A stretch of DNA of 64,000 nt. It comes from Methylobacterium currus (GTDB lineage: Bacteria > Pseudomonadota > Alphaproteobacteria > Rhizobiales > Beijerinckiaceae). A program made the position numbers and the translations under genes. This document shows, one piece after another, positions 55,863 to 64,000 of this stretch (positions within the stretch are counted from its first letter, which is position 1; each line of letters opens with the position of its first letter). Location of the stretch: positions 3,010,001 to 3,074,000 of the forward strand of contig NZ_CP028843.1 of assembly GCF_003058325.1 (NCBI RefSeq), written 5' to 3'. The notes beneath the pieces were generated by a model. It was not told the origin of the DNA and made no database searches. It was given only the letters and a program-made list of their open reading frames with translations.

Positions 55863-56327
55863 GCGGGGGTGGCCTCCAGGTCACCGTTCGCGGCAATGTC
55901 CGCGACCGGATCGTTCATCCGGGTCAGGGCGCCCGGCGAAAAATACGCGCCTGCCGGACGTCCCGAGGGGCGCCCGTCAGTCCCTGTCAAACCATAGCTA
56001 AGGAACGTCCGAACGCGCTGCGGACCGCATAAGATCCACCTCGGCTGATCGCATGCCGCCTCGTCCCATCGAAAAATTCCCGCTCAATGGACGAAGGCTG
56101 CACGTCGGACGCAAGCGACGGCAATCAGGAACCTAGCACGAAGAGGCCTGAAAATCAAAAAAATTCAGGCGCCCGGCATAGCTGCGCAGGCACCTTGCAC
56201 CCTGTTTCACCAGCTTGGCGGGCAGACCGCAGACCCGTCATGCGATCTCGGCAGGGATCGTTACCAACCGGCAACGATCCTCTTAGAATCGCAGGGACCC
56301 CGCCCAGACACCTGCGACGAAACCCGT
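55863..56327. other. Intergenic region between fdxA and carD
   Basis: 465 nt, no credible gene. A TTGACA lies at 55985-55990 on the minus strand without a good -10 at 17 bp. An A-rich hairpin GCCTGAA/TTCAGGC (56146-56152, 56164-56170) with an 11-nt A/T loop lies about 160 nt after the fdxA stop and may stop that transcript; the surrounding sequence is the lowest-GC part of the window. Confidence 0.45.
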
Positions 56328-56666
56328 TCAGTCGCCCGAGCCCGGATTGGCCGAGAAATGCGCCTCGAACTTGCCGGGCTTGCCGTCCCACTCCTTGGCG
56401 TCGGCCGGGGCGGCCTTCTTCTGGGTGATGTTGGGCCAGCTCTTCGCCATGTCGGCATTCAGCTTCAGCCAGCTCTCGAGACCCGGCTCGGTGTCGGGCT
56501 TGATCGCCTCGGCCGGGCATTCCGGCTCGCACACGCCGCAATCGATGCACTCGTCCGGCTGGATGACGAGCATGTTCTCGCCCTCGTAGAAGCAGTCGAC
56601 CGGACACACCTCCACGCAGTCCATGTACTTGCACTTGATGCAGTTGTCGGTGACGACGTAGGTCAT
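56328..56666 (-). CDS. fdxA: 7Fe ferredoxin
   Basis: 112 residues. One 3Fe-4S and one 4Fe-4S cluster: [18 protein letters not shown] at the N-terminus (with the extended spacing of the 7Fe type) and [12 protein letters not shown] near residue 40-51. A C-terminal 50-residue extension rich in Lys, Pro and Trp ([18 protein letters not shown]) is the FdxA hallmark. Small soluble electron carrier, likely for assimilatory or biosynthetic reductases. Upstream of carD in the same direction. Confidence 0.95.
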   Translation of the reverse strand: MTYVVTDNCIKCKYMDCVEVCPVDCFYEGENMLVIQPDECIDCGVCEPECPAEAIKPDTEPGLESWLKLNADMAKSWPNITQKKAAPADAKEWDGKPGKFEAHFSANPGSGD

Positions 56667-56848
56667 GGGCTGGTGAAACCTCGACGGCTGGGAAGGGCGC
56701 TCGGCATCGGCGCCCAGGCATGAGGGCGGGCCTTAGACCCGGGCGGGCGGGCTTGCAAGCCGCCCGTTGCAAGGCGGCCGCGTGTTGCCGGGAAGCGTCG
56801 CCTTCGCGTCACGCTTTCGCGTGGCGCTACGCTTTCCCGCAATGGCGG

Positions 56849-57139
56849 TCAGCCCGCCTCGTCGGGCGGCAGGGCTGCCGAGAGGTCGGCATAGAGCAGC
56901 CGGGCCTCCGGCGCCGGGCCACGCCGCTCGCCGAGATCGAGCACCCGCACCGCCGCGGTGACGTGCTGGGCCGCGACCGTGACCACATCCCCCACCGCCA
57001 ACGCCTTCGACGGGGCGTCGGCCCGCTGGCCGTTCACCCGCACGAAGCCGTCGGCGATCAGGCGCGCGGCGAGCGAGCGCGTCTTGGCGAAGCGCGCGAA
57101 CCACAGCCACTTGTCGAGACGCTGCCGGTCCGCGCGCAT
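56849..57139 (-). CDS. S4-domain RNA-binding protein (HslR-like)
   Basis: 96 residues. S4 motif RLDKWLWFARFAKTRSLAARLIADGFVRVNGQRADAPSKALAVGDVVTV, then a short tail. This is the heat-shock protein Hsp15/HslR type, which in E. coli binds 50S subunits carrying stalled nascent chains. Begins 9 nt after the helicase stop, so likely co-transcribed, consistent with an RNA-handling operon. Confidence 0.9.
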   Translation of the reverse strand: MRADRQRLDKWLWFARFAKTRSLAARLIADGFVRVNGQRADAPSKALAVGDVVTVAAQHVTAAVRVLDLGERRGPAPEARLLYADLSAALPPDEAG

Positions 57140-57148
57140 CGGGCCCCG

Positions 57149-60100
57149 TCAGCGCTTGTCGCCGTCCCTCGCCTCCATCTGCGCCTTGAGGGCGAGAAGC
57201 TTGGCGAAGGGGGAATCCGGGTCCGGAGCGCGCTCGCGCCGGGGCGGCCGGGCCTCGTGCATGCCGCCGTTGCGGGGGGCGCCGTCGCGCCTGTCCTGCC
57301 CGGGACGACCACCGTCGCGACCGCCCTCGCGACCGCCCGGATACGGCCCGCGCGGGGGTCGGCCGTCGCGGCGGCCCTCGCCCCGGTTCTCGCTCCCGCG
57401 GCCCTCGAAGCGGTTCTCCGGCCGGCCTTCGCCGGCGGGACGGTTCTCGCCACGATTCTCGCCCGGGCGCCGATCGCCCCAGCGCTGGCCGTCGCGGGGA
57501 GCGCGATGGGCGCGCTGCTCGGCCGGCGCTCCCTCGCCGCCCTCCGGGCGCGGATCGGGGCGCTGGAAGCCGCCGCGCGGGCGGCCGTCGCGCTGGCCCT
57601 CGCGCTGCTGGCCGTCCTGCGGCCGGCCGCGGCCCTGGTGACGGGGTGCGTGGCTGCGCTGGTGGCGGTGCATCCGCCACACCTCGATGACGATCGGCTC
57701 CGCCGGTGCGGCGGGCTCGCCCGTCGCCTCGGTGGTCTCCGCCGTCGCGGCTTCGCCGGTCTCGGTGCCCGCCGCAGCCTCGGCGCTCTCCGTGGTGGTC
57801 CCGGCCGCCTCGGCATGGGCGACCGGCGCGGCATCGGTAGCCTCGGCTTCGACCGGGGCCGGCTCCTCGGATGCGGACGCCTCGACGGACGCCTCGACCG
57901 CGGCCTCCGCAGCCGGAGCCTCGTGAGCCTCTGCGTCCCGGGCGAGCGCATCTCGCGCCGGCGCCTCGGCCGCGGGCTCCGCCGCCTCGGCCCGGACCGG
58001 CTCCGCGGCCGGGCTCTCGTCGGAGGACGCCTCGTGGGCCGCCTCGTGCTGCACGCTCTCCTCAGGCAGCGCCTCGTCGCCCGGCGCCGCCTCGGCCGTC
58101 ACGGCCTCGGCCTCCGACGGCGTCTCGGACGGAGCCTCGGCGGCCTCGCCCGCCTCGTCCGAGGCCTCGCCGGCTTCCGCCGACTTCGCCTGAACCGGCA
58201 CCGTGGGGGCGGCCGGGCGCAGGGCGACGGTGATGGCCGGGCCGGGCCGGCGGTCGACGACGTAGCCGAGGGACTTCAGGATCGAGGCGAAATCCTCGCC
58301 CGAGCAGCCGACCAGCGAGGTCATGCCGACGGTCGGCACGAAGCCGTCCTTGTCGGCGGCGCCCGGAGGCGGCTCGCCCGGGGTGGTGCCGGGCACGTAG
58401 GCGATCGCCGGGCGGATCAGGTCGGCCAGGCGCTCCAGGATGTCGACGCGCACGGCCCGGCCGCCGCAGACCCGGAAGCCGGCGGCGCGGTAGAGGCCCT
58501 TGGCGATCTCAGGGTCGACCGGCATCGAGGTGCGGCCGGATCCGGCGAGATGCGCGATCTCGTCGAGGCCGCGCTGGTCGAGGCCGCCATTCTGCAGGGC
58601 CCAGAGCTGTGCCGCGAGGGTGCGGGGCGCGGGCTTCAGCAGCGCCGGCATGGTGATGTGGTAGGCGCCGAAGCGCACGCCGTGCTTGCGCAGGGCCGCG
58701 CGGCCCTCCTGGTCGAGGCTGCGCATCTCGTTGAGGACCTTGGCGCGCTCCAGCACGCCGAGGGCCTCCGCGACCTGGAAGCCGATGCCGCGGGCCAGCC
58801 CCGTCAGGTCGGCCGCGGTCTCGAGCTCGAGGGCCGGCCCGAGGAGGCGCACGATATGGGCCTTGAGCCAGGCGTTCAGCCGGGTCTCGACCTTCTCGCG
58901 GGCCGGGCCCGTGAGCTGCTCGTCGGCGAGCAGCCGCAGGCCGGGGGCGTAGAGCTTCTCGCCCGGGACGAGCTTGGCGACCGGGTTGCCGGTCCAGCGG
59001 ATCGTGCCGTCGTTCGAGAGCACCAGGGCCGCGTCCGCCGCGGCGGCGAACCGGTCGGCCCGCGCCTCGATCTCGCTCGCCAGCGCCTTCTCGGCGGCGC
59101 TGCGCAGGGTCTTGGCTTCCTGGCCCTCGGCGCCGGGATCCGGCACGAACTGGAACCCGTGCAGGTGGCCGACGTGCTGTCCCTCGACCGTCACGTCGCC
59201 GCCCGCGGTGATCTCAGCTTCCAACATGGTATTCTCTCTCAGGCGCCGCATCAGCACGCTGGTGCGCCGATCGACGAATCGACTCGCCAGCCGCTCGTGC
59301 AGGGCGTCGGACAGCCTGTCCTCTACCCGACGCGTCTCGCCCTGCCAATGCTCCGGGTCGGCGAGCCAGTCCGGTCTGTTCGCCACGAAGGTCCAGGTGC
59401 GCACATGGGCGATGCGCTGCGACAGGGCGTCGATGTCGCCGTCGGTGCGGTCGACCATCGCCACGTGCTGGGAAAACCAGTCGACCGGGATCCGCCCGGC
59501 CATGCCGCGCATCAGGAAGCGGAAGAGCTGGGCGATCAGGTCGGCATGGGTCTGGATCGCGGATTTGCGGTAGTCCGGCACGCCGCAGACCATCCAGAGC
59601 CGTTCCACCGCGTTGCGCGAGGTGGCGTAGGCGCGGATGTCGTCCTCCTTGGCGAGGAGGTCGAGGGCCGCTTCGTCGTCGCCGATGGGGGCCCGGGTCA
59701 GGCCGCGCTCGGTCGGGTGCTCGCCCAGGCTGCGGCGCAGGGCGTCGATCGAGCCGAAATCGAGGTCCGGGTTGCGCCATTGCAGCATCCGCAGCGGCTC
59801 GAAGGTGTGGCTCTCCAGCGCCTCGACCATCTCGGCCTCGAGCGGGGGGCAGCGCCCGGTGGTGCCGAAGGTGCCGTCGCGCAGGTGGCGCCCGGCGCGC
59901 CCCGCGATCTGCGCCATCTCGGAGGGGGAGAGGTCGCGAAAGCGCGTTCCATCGAACTTGCGGTTGGACGCGAAGGCGACGTGGTCGACGTCGAGGTTGA
60001 GCCCCATCCCGACCGCGTCGGTCGCCACGAGGTAATCGACCTCGCCGGACTGGTAGAGCTCGACCTGGGCGTTGCGGGTGCGGGGCGAGAGGGCGCCGAG

Positions 60101-60703
60101 CACCACTGCGGCGCCGCCGCGCTGGCGCCGCAGCAGCTCGGCGATCGCGTAGACCTCTTCGGCCGAGAACGCCACGATGGCGCTGCGATGGGGCAGGCGC
60201 GAGAGTTTGCGGCTGCCGGCGAAGCTCAGCTGCGACAGGCGCGGCCGCGTCGTGACGTGGATGCCGGGGATCAGCGACTGGACCAGGGGTTCCATCGTCG
60301 CCGAGCCGATCAGCAGCGTCTCCTCGCGGCCGCGCTGGTGCAGGAGGCGGTCGGTGAAGGTGTGGCCGCGGTCGCGGTCGGCGCCGAGCTGGATCTCGTC
60401 GATGCCGACGAAATCCACCTGGTTGTCCCGCGGCATCGCCTCGGCGGTGCAGATCCAGTAGCTCGGCCGGTTCGGCTTGATCTTCTCCTCGCCGGTGACC
60501 AGGGCGACCCGCTCGGGGCCGACCCGCTCGACCACGCGGTGATAGACCTCGCGGGCGAGGAGCCGCAGCGGCAGGCCGATCATGCCCGTCGGGTGGCCGA
60601 GCATCCGCTCGATGGCGAGGTGGGTCTTGCCGGTATTGGTAGGACCGAGCACCGCCGTGGCGCCGCGCAAGCGGGCCTGCGGAGAAAGGGAACGGCGCGT
60701 CAT
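57149..60703 (-). CDS. SUV3-like RNA/DNA helicase with acidic and Arg/Gly-rich low-complexity tail
   Basis: 1184 residues. Superfamily 2 helicase: Walker A GPTNTGKT (20-27), DEIQ box (102-105), GSATM motif III, YLVATDAVGMGLNLDV and QIAGRAGR motifs V/VI, then the SUV3 C-terminal domain with MVCGVPDYRK. Residues 840-1003 are an Ala/Glu-rich acidic stretch and about 1013-1156 an Arg/Gly/Asp/Glu-rich RGG-like stretch, ending with DSPFAKLLALKAQ. The core is that of the mitochondrial degradosome helicase SUV3. Its own bacterial partner is not known; the S4 gene follows directly. The tail could drive condensation with RNA. Confidence 0.9.
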   Translation of the reverse strand: MTRRSLSPQARLRGATAVLGPTNTGKTHLAIERMLGHPTGMIGLPLRLLAREVYHRVVERVGPERVALVTGEEKIKPNRPSYWICTAEAMPRDNQVDFVGIDEIQLGADRDRGHTFTDRLLHQRGREETLLIGSATMEPLVQSLIPGIHVTTRPRLSQLSFAGSRKLSRLPHRSAIVAFSAEEVYAIAELLRRQRGGAAVVLGALSPRTRNAQVELYQSGEVDYLVATDAVGMGLNLDVDHVAFASNRKFDGTRFRDLSPSEMAQIAGRAGRHLRDGTFGTTGRCPPLEAEMVEALESHTFEPLRMLQWRNPDLDFGSIDALRRSLGEHPTERGLTRAPIGDDEAALDLLAKEDDIRAYATSRNAVERLWMVCGVPDYRKSAIQTHADLIAQLFRFLMRGMAGRIPVDWFSQHVAMVDRTDGDIDALSQRIAHVRTWTFVANRPDWLADPEHWQGETRRVEDRLSDALHERLASRFVDRRTSVLMRRLRENTMLEAEITAGGDVTVEGQHVGHLHGFQFVPDPGAEGQEAKTLRSAAEKALASEIEARADRFAAAADAALVLSNDGTIRWTGNPVAKLVPGEKLYAPGLRLLADEQLTGPAREKVETRLNAWLKAHIVRLLGPALELETAADLTGLARGIGFQVAEALGVLERAKVLNEMRSLDQEGRAALRKHGVRFGAYHITMPALLKPAPRTLAAQLWALQNGGLDQRGLDEIAHLAGSGRTSMPVDPEIAKGLYRAAGFRVCGGRAVRVDILERLADLIRPAIAYVPGTTPGEPPPGAADKDGFVPTVGMTSLVGCSGEDFASILKSLGYVVDRRPGPAITVALRPAAPTVPVQAKSAEAGEASDEAGEAAEAPSETPSEAEAVTAEAAPGDEALPEESVQHEAAHEASSDESPAAEPVRAEAAEPAAEAPARDALARDAEAHEAPAAEAAVEASVEASASEEPAPVEAEATDAAPVAHAEAAGTTTESAEAAAGTETGEAATAETTEATGEPAAPAEPIVIEVWRMHRHQRSHAPRHQGRGRPQDGQQREGQRDGRPRGGFQRPDPRPEGGEGAPAEQRAHRAPRDGQRWGDRRPGENRGENRPAGEGRPENRFEGRGSENRGEGRRDGRPPRGPYPGGREGGRDGGRPGQDRRDGAPRNGGMHEARPPRRERAPDPDSPFAKLLALKAQMEARDGDKR

Positions 60704-60790
60704 CGGGCTGGACTAAGATCCTCGGGGCGAGCTCCGGGGGCGGCCGCCGCACCGTCCCGATCCCGGCGCCGGGATCGTCGCGCGATCCCT

Positions 60791-61156
60791 TCAGCGCTCC
60801 GGGCCACGACCGCCCCGCGGCCGTGGCCCGAGCAGCGGCCTCCCGTCATATGGGGCGGGCGCGGACCGATCGCCATACGGGGATTGCTCGCCGTACGGAG
60901 AGGATGGCGCGAGACCGGGAGCGATGATCTCGATGCGGGGAGTGGGCGCCCCGCCCTGCTCCAGGTCGGCGCAGAGCGTATCGGGCACGGCCGTGAGTGG
61001 TCCCGGCGGGTTCGTGCCGATCGTGGCTGAGGAATAGGCGTCGCCGCCGCAATCGGGTCCGTTCGCGGGGTCCCGCCCGGGACCGTTCGCCAGGGCCGGG
61101 AGCGGGGCCAGCAGCAGGAGGAGGGGGAGGGCGCGTCGCACGAGCGGTGGTCGCAT
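60791..61156 (-). CDS. Small secreted protein, uncharacterised
   Basis: 121 residues, not recognised. Signal peptide (LPLLLLLAPLPALA), two Cys (DCGGD, LCADL) that may pair, then a Pro/Gly/Ser/Tyr-rich tail with SPYGEQSPYGDRSAPAPYDG, low complexity. Encoded 4 nt downstream of the DUF3108 gene and 87 nt upstream of the helicase, same strand. Confidence 0.65.
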   Translation of the reverse strand: MRPPLVRRALPLLLLLAPLPALANGPGRDPANGPDCGGDAYSSATIGTNPPGPLTAVPDTLCADLEQGGAPTPRIEIIAPGLAPSSPYGEQSPYGDRSAPAPYDGRPLLGPRPRGGRGPER

Positions 61157-61160
61157 GGCC

Positions 61161-62063
61161 CTAGCGTGCGTCCGCCGGCGTCTCCGGGGCTTGCGCGGCC
61201 GCCTGCACGGTCGCGTCCGGCGCGCTGGGCCCGCCGCCGTTCTGGGCCCAGCGCGTCGCCTCGATGATGTTGAGGCCGATCTGGGTGCGCACGGCGATGC
61301 GCAGGGGGAGCAGCACCCGCGCGCCCTCGACGGGGGCGAGCCACACCGACATCTCGGTGTTCTCCTCCATGAACTTCACCCCCGGCCGGTCCGGCCGGTG
61401 GCCGGCGATCGGCTGGTAGCGGGCGTTGCAGACCAGGACCGGGCCGGCATAGCCGGGCTTCTGCACGCTGCGGGTCTCGCCGTAGCTCAGCACCACGTTG
61501 AACCGGCTCGCGCCGTCGAAGACCGGGATGGTACGGTTGCAGTTCTGCGGGTCGGTGAGATCGCCGCGCCCTTGGGCCGGCATCATCAGGGCGCTCACCG
61601 GATCGATGATCCCGCGCTTGTGCACCTCGCTGACCGTGACCCGCTCAGGGTCGGGCACCAGCGGGGGCGCGATATCGGCCGCGACCACGTTGCCGCGGGC
61701 CAGCGCCATGCGCACGGTGATCGAGGCGCTGGCGCTGTGGGAGGCGAGGGCGAAGGCGGCCGGCACCGGCCGGGCCGCCACCGTGCCGCTCGCCCGGCCC
61801 GAGCCGTAGCCGCCGGTGATCGCCCCGACGAGGCCGGTGAGGCGGGCGCTGACATCCATGGTGTAGCGCTGGCCCTGCACCGACCCGGTGACCTGCGCGG
61901 TGCCGATCGGCATCCCGGCCAGCATGATGCCGTAATCGACCGTGACGGCGGTCTCGCCGGCCTTCGGCGCGCGGCCCCGCGCGGCCTTGGCCGGCGTCGC
62001 CTCGCCGGCCGGGAGGGCGAGCCCCGCCGCGAGGGCGAGCGAGAGAAAGGCCTTGGAACGCAT
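61161..62063 (-). CDS. DUF3108 family periplasmic protein
   Basis: 300 residues. Signal peptide about 1-28. VTVDYGIMLAGMPIGTAQVTG, VHKRGIIDPVSALMMPA, RTIPVFDGASRFNVVLSY, CNARYQPIAGHRP and MSVWLAP..RVLLPLRIAVRTQIGLNIIEATR fit DUF3108, an outer-membrane/periplasm-associated beta-barrel-like family of unknown function. The final 25 residues are Ala/Pro-rich. Divergent from rpmB across the rpmB promoter. Confidence 0.85.
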   Translation of the reverse strand: MRSKAFLSLALAAGLALPAGEATPAKAARGRAPKAGETAVTVDYGIMLAGMPIGTAQVTGSVQGQRYTMDVSARLTGLVGAITGGYGSGRASGTVAARPVPAAFALASHSASASITVRMALARGNVVAADIAPPLVPDPERVTVSEVHKRGIIDPVSALMMPAQGRGDLTDPQNCNRTIPVFDGASRFNVVLSYGETRSVQKPGYAGPVLVCNARYQPIAGHRPDRPGVKFMEENTEMSVWLAPVEGARVLLPLRIAVRTQIGLNIIEATRWAQNGGGPSAPDATVQAAAQAPETPADAR

Positions 62064-62218
62064 TGGGGGAACCGATCCCGATCACCGTCGCCCGCCACCG
62101 ATGAAGCGGGGAGAATCTGGCCTCATCGTGACGCGATCAGGGTTAACGGATCGTCTCGGACTCGCGGCGGACGGCTCCGGCGGTGGACTGCGGCGGGACC
62201 CGCGCCTGAGCCTGCACC

Positions 62219-62248
62219 TTGACGTGACCCGCCTTCCGCCTCTATAGG
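62219..62248 (+). promoter_or_regulatory. Candidate rpmB promoter
   Basis: TTGACG (62219-62224) and TATAGG (62243-62248) are 18 bp apart. Both are close to sigma-70-type consensus and lie 115 nt ahead of the rpmB start, so transcription begins near 62255. Confidence 0.6.
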
Positions 62249-62362
62249 CGCGTGCTTTCCAGGGACTTCGCGGGGTCCGGTTCAGGCCGGGGTGCGCAGC
62301 ACGCCCGGCTCTCGCGTTGCGTGGTCCCTCTCCGCACGAAGACCAGTTGAGGATTGAAGACC

Positions 62363-62653
62363 ATGTCGCGTCGCTGCGAGCTCACCGGTAAGGGGGTGCT
62401 CACCGGCCACCTCGTGAGCCACTCGAACCACAAGACCAAGCGCCGGTTCCTCCCGAACCTGTGCAACGTCACCCTGCTCTCCGACACGCTCGGCCGCTCG
62501 GTGCGCCTGCGCATCTCGGCCAACGCCCTGCGCTCGGTCGAGCACCGCGGCGGCCTCGATGCGTTCCTGATCAAGGCCGGCGAGACCGACCTGTCGCAGA
62601 ACGCCCGCCTGCTGAAGCGCGAGATCGAGAAGAAGATCGCCGAGGCGGCCTGA
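62363..62653 (+). CDS. rpmB: Ribosomal protein bL28
   Basis: 96 residues. [29 protein letters not shown] is the typical start; [38 protein letters not shown] the core. Starts at ATG 62363, with GAGGA about 10 nt upstream; the in-frame TTG three codons before is not used. rpmG, its common partner elsewhere, is not adjacent. Followed by a strong bidirectional terminator. Confidence 0.97.
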   Translation: MSRRCELTGKGVLTGHLVSHSNHKTKRRFLPNLCNVTLLSDTLGRSVRLRISANALRSVEHRGGLDAFLIKAGETDLSQNARLLKREIEKKIAEAA

Positions 62654-62724
62654 TCTTTCGGGCGGAGGCGCCAAGGGACTGTTCCTCACCGGGACTGCCT
62701 CTCACGCCTCCTTCGCGACGATCA

Positions 62725-62767
62725 CGAAAAACCCCCGGATGCGCCAGCGGCGCCCGGGGGTTTTTCG
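62725..62767. terminator. Bidirectional intrinsic terminator between rpmB and cobT
   Basis: CGAAAAACCCCCGG (62725-62738) and CCGGGGGTTTTTCG (62754-62767) are exact reverse complements, 14 bp, with a 15-nt loop. A5 and T5 flank the GC stem on both sides, so it works for rpmB and for the leftward cobT. Confidence 0.95.
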
Positions 62768-62829
62768 CGTGGGCGGATGCAAGGGGGCGGATGCAAGGGC
62801 CGCCGCGCGGCCCCGGTGGGTGGGGCGGC

Positions 62830-64000
62830 TCAGCGCCGCCCGCCCGCCGCCATCCGGCGCACCGGCATCGTGCCGGCATCCTCGTCGAACAGTTCGGCCA
62901 GCTTCTCGGTCATCACGCCGCCGAGCTCCTCGGCATCGATGATGGTGACGGCCCGGCGGTAGTAGCGGGTCACGTCGTGACCGATGCCGATGGCGAGCAG
63001 CTCCACCGGCGAGCGGGTCTCGATCTCGTCGATCACGTAGCGCAGGTGGCGCTCCAGGTAGTTGCCCGGATTGACCGAGAGGGTCGAGTCGTCGACCGGG
63101 GCGCCGTCGGAGATCACCATCAGGATGCGGCGCTGCTCGGGCCGGCCGAGCAGGCGCTTGTGGGCCCAGTCCAGCGCCTCGCCGTCGATGTTCTCCTTGA
63201 GCAGGCCCTCGCGCATCATCAGGCCGAGATTCTTGCGTGCCCGGCGCCACGGCGCGTCGGCCGACTTGTAGACGATGTGGCGCAGGTCGTTGAGCCGGCC
63301 GGGGGTCGGCGGCTTGCCCGCTTGCAGCCAGGCTTCCCGTGACTGCCCGCCCTTCCAGGCCCTCGTGGTGAAGCCCAGGATCTCGACCTTGACGCCGCAG
63401 CGCTCCAGCGTGCGGGCCAGGATGTCGGCGCAGGTCGCCGCCACGGTGATCGGCCGCCCGCGCATCGAGCCCGAATTGTCGAGGAGCAGGGTGACGACCG
63501 TATCGCGGAAGTTGGTGTCCTTCTCGTGCTTGAACGAGAGCGGCTGGAACGGATCGATCACCACGCGCACCAGGCGCGCCGGGTCGAGCTGGCCCTCCTC
63601 CAGGTCGAACTCCCAGGCGCGGTTCTGCTGCGCCAGGAGCCGCCGCTGCAGGCGGTTCGCGAGGCGCCCGACCACGCCCTGGAGATGCGCGAGCTGCTTG
63701 TCGAGGTAGGAGCGCAGGCGCGCCAGCTCGTCGGCGTCGCACAGGTCCTCGGCGTGGACGACCTCGTCGTATTTCTGGGAGAACACCTTGTAGTCCGGTC
63801 CACGCGGCTCGTTCGCGCGCGGACCCGGCGGGCGCCACGATTCGGAGGCCTCCTCCGAGTCGGCGTCCTCGGCATCCTCCGGCAACTCGCCGGAGGGCGC
63901 GTCGGCGGCCTCGGTGGCGCCCTCCTCGATCTCGTCGGAGGCCTCGTCCGAGACCTCCATCTCGGCCCGGTCGCCCTGGCTCTGCTGCTCGGCCTCGCCC
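62830..64000 (-). CDS. cobT: Cobaltochelatase subunit CobT, 5' part outside window
   Basis: 390 codons present, open to the right edge. The C-terminal VWA domain has the MIDAS motif [10 protein letters not shown] and [12 protein letters not shown]; the middle has [16 protein letters not shown] and the linker is very acidic ([20 protein letters not shown]). With CobN and CobS it inserts cobalt into hydrogenobyrinic acid diamide in aerobic cobalamin synthesis. Ends with RRMAAGGRR, 62 nt from the terminator. No CobS gene is inside the window; it is expected to the right, upstream. Confidence 0.93.
   Translation of the reverse strand, partial: GEAEQQSQGDRAEMEVSDEASDEIEEGATEAADAPSGELPEDAEDADSEEASESWRPPGPRANEPRGPDYKVFSQKYDEVVHAEDLCDADELARLRSYLDKQLAHLQGVVGRLANRLQRRLLAQQNRAWEFDLEEGQLDPARLVRVVIDPFQPLSFKHEKDTNFRDTVVTLLLDNSGSMRGRPITVAATCADILARTLERCGVKVEILGFTTRAWKGGQSREAWLQAGKPPTPGRLNDLRHIVYKSADAPWRRARKNLGLMMREGLLKENIDGEALDWAHKRLLGRPEQRRILMVISDGAPVDDSTLSVNPGNYLERHLRYVIDEIETRSPVELLAIGIGHDVTRYYRRAVTIIDAEELGGVMTEKLAELFDEDAGTMPVRRMAAGGRR

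Noticed and set aside
56146..56170. Strong terminator of fdxA
   Set aside because: Only a 7-bp stem with a long A/T loop, more than 150 nt from the stop; kept as weak evidence within the intergenic note.
56720..61030. 1436-codon open frame on the plus strand
   Set aside because: It lies antisense to the helicase, S4 and other minus-strand genes; composition is Arg/Gly/Leu-rich as expected from the complement of GC-rich codons, and the minus-strand protein has clear helicase motifs.

Overview
The window is a GC-rich chromosomal segment from an alphaproteobacterium of the order Hyphomicrobiales (Rhizobiales), most probably Methylobacterium or a close relative. I infer this from very high GC in all codon third positions, frequent GTG/TTG starts, the neighbourhood helicase / S4 protein / FdxA / CarD / RpoH, a PPi-type phosphofructokinase, a BioMNY biotin importer and a CobT subunit of the aerobic cobaltochelatase. 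I found no insertion sequence, prophage, CRISPR array, rRNA or tRNA. The two end genes (efflux adaptor, cobT) are cut by the window edges. Most large open frames lying opposite the genes below are composition artefacts.

Layout. 1-12.3 kb: a minus-strand chemosensory operon reading cheW, cheR-TPR, cheW, mcp, cheA-REC, cheB and then two large hybrid histidine kinases, with most junctions overlapping by 1-4 nt. It resembles Wsp / alternative-cellular-function chemosensory systems, but the usual WspR or CheY output is replaced by two kinases. 12.4-14.3 kb: bioM-bioN-bioY. 14.3-16.9 kb: ilvB-ilvH behind a leader peptide and an attenuator-type terminator. 17-22.3 kb: mtnA, a VapBC-type pair, serA, serC. 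22.5-25.3 kb: convergent TupB and TupA (tungstate uptake) and a Crp/Fnr regulator. 25.4-29.3 kb: trmD, class II photolyase, a HicB-like small protein, a TakP-like TRAP binding protein. 29.5-34.2 kb: a Cys-phosphatase, a frameshifted small secreted protein, a Cof-type phosphatase, a membrane-embedded alpha/beta hydrolase, an outer-membrane polysaccharide export lipoprotein. 34.2-39 kb: hydroxyacid dehydrogenase, a palindromic tandem-repeat array, a branched-chain amino-acid-type binding protein, PhzF, a spore photoproduct lyase-like radical SAM protein. 39-42.7 kb: a coupled minus-strand run (SDR, secreted protein, Nudix, TIGR02301) and pdxH. 42.8-46.8 kb: surface lipoprotein, DnaJ-class cochaperone, fabI, PPi-PFK. 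46.8-54 kb: lytic transglycosylase, an NDUFAF5-like methyltransferase homologue, DUF427, mutT, SIMPL, argJ, LysR regulator, phosphopantetheinyl transferase. 54.1-64 kb: rpoH, carD, fdxA, S4 protein, SUV3-like helicase, two secreted proteins, rpmB and cobT.

How the genes fit together. The first 12 kb form one signalling machine: receptor, two couplers, adaptation enzymes (CheR/CheB), CheA with its own receiver, and two kinases that each carry two receiver domains, so the output is likely a phosphorelay rather than a flagellar motor signal. Most of the rest is core metabolism (branched-chain amino acids, serine, arginine, biotin, methionine salvage, fatty acids, pyridoxal phosphate, cobalamin) and translation or stress functions. 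DNA repair appears in a class II photolyase and the SPL-like protein; the two Nudix proteins may sanitise nucleotides. The least described parts are the output end of the chemosensory operon, the low-complexity tail of the SUV3-like helicase, the repeat array near 35.4 kb, several perfect palindromes in promoter regions, and the orphan transport proteins.
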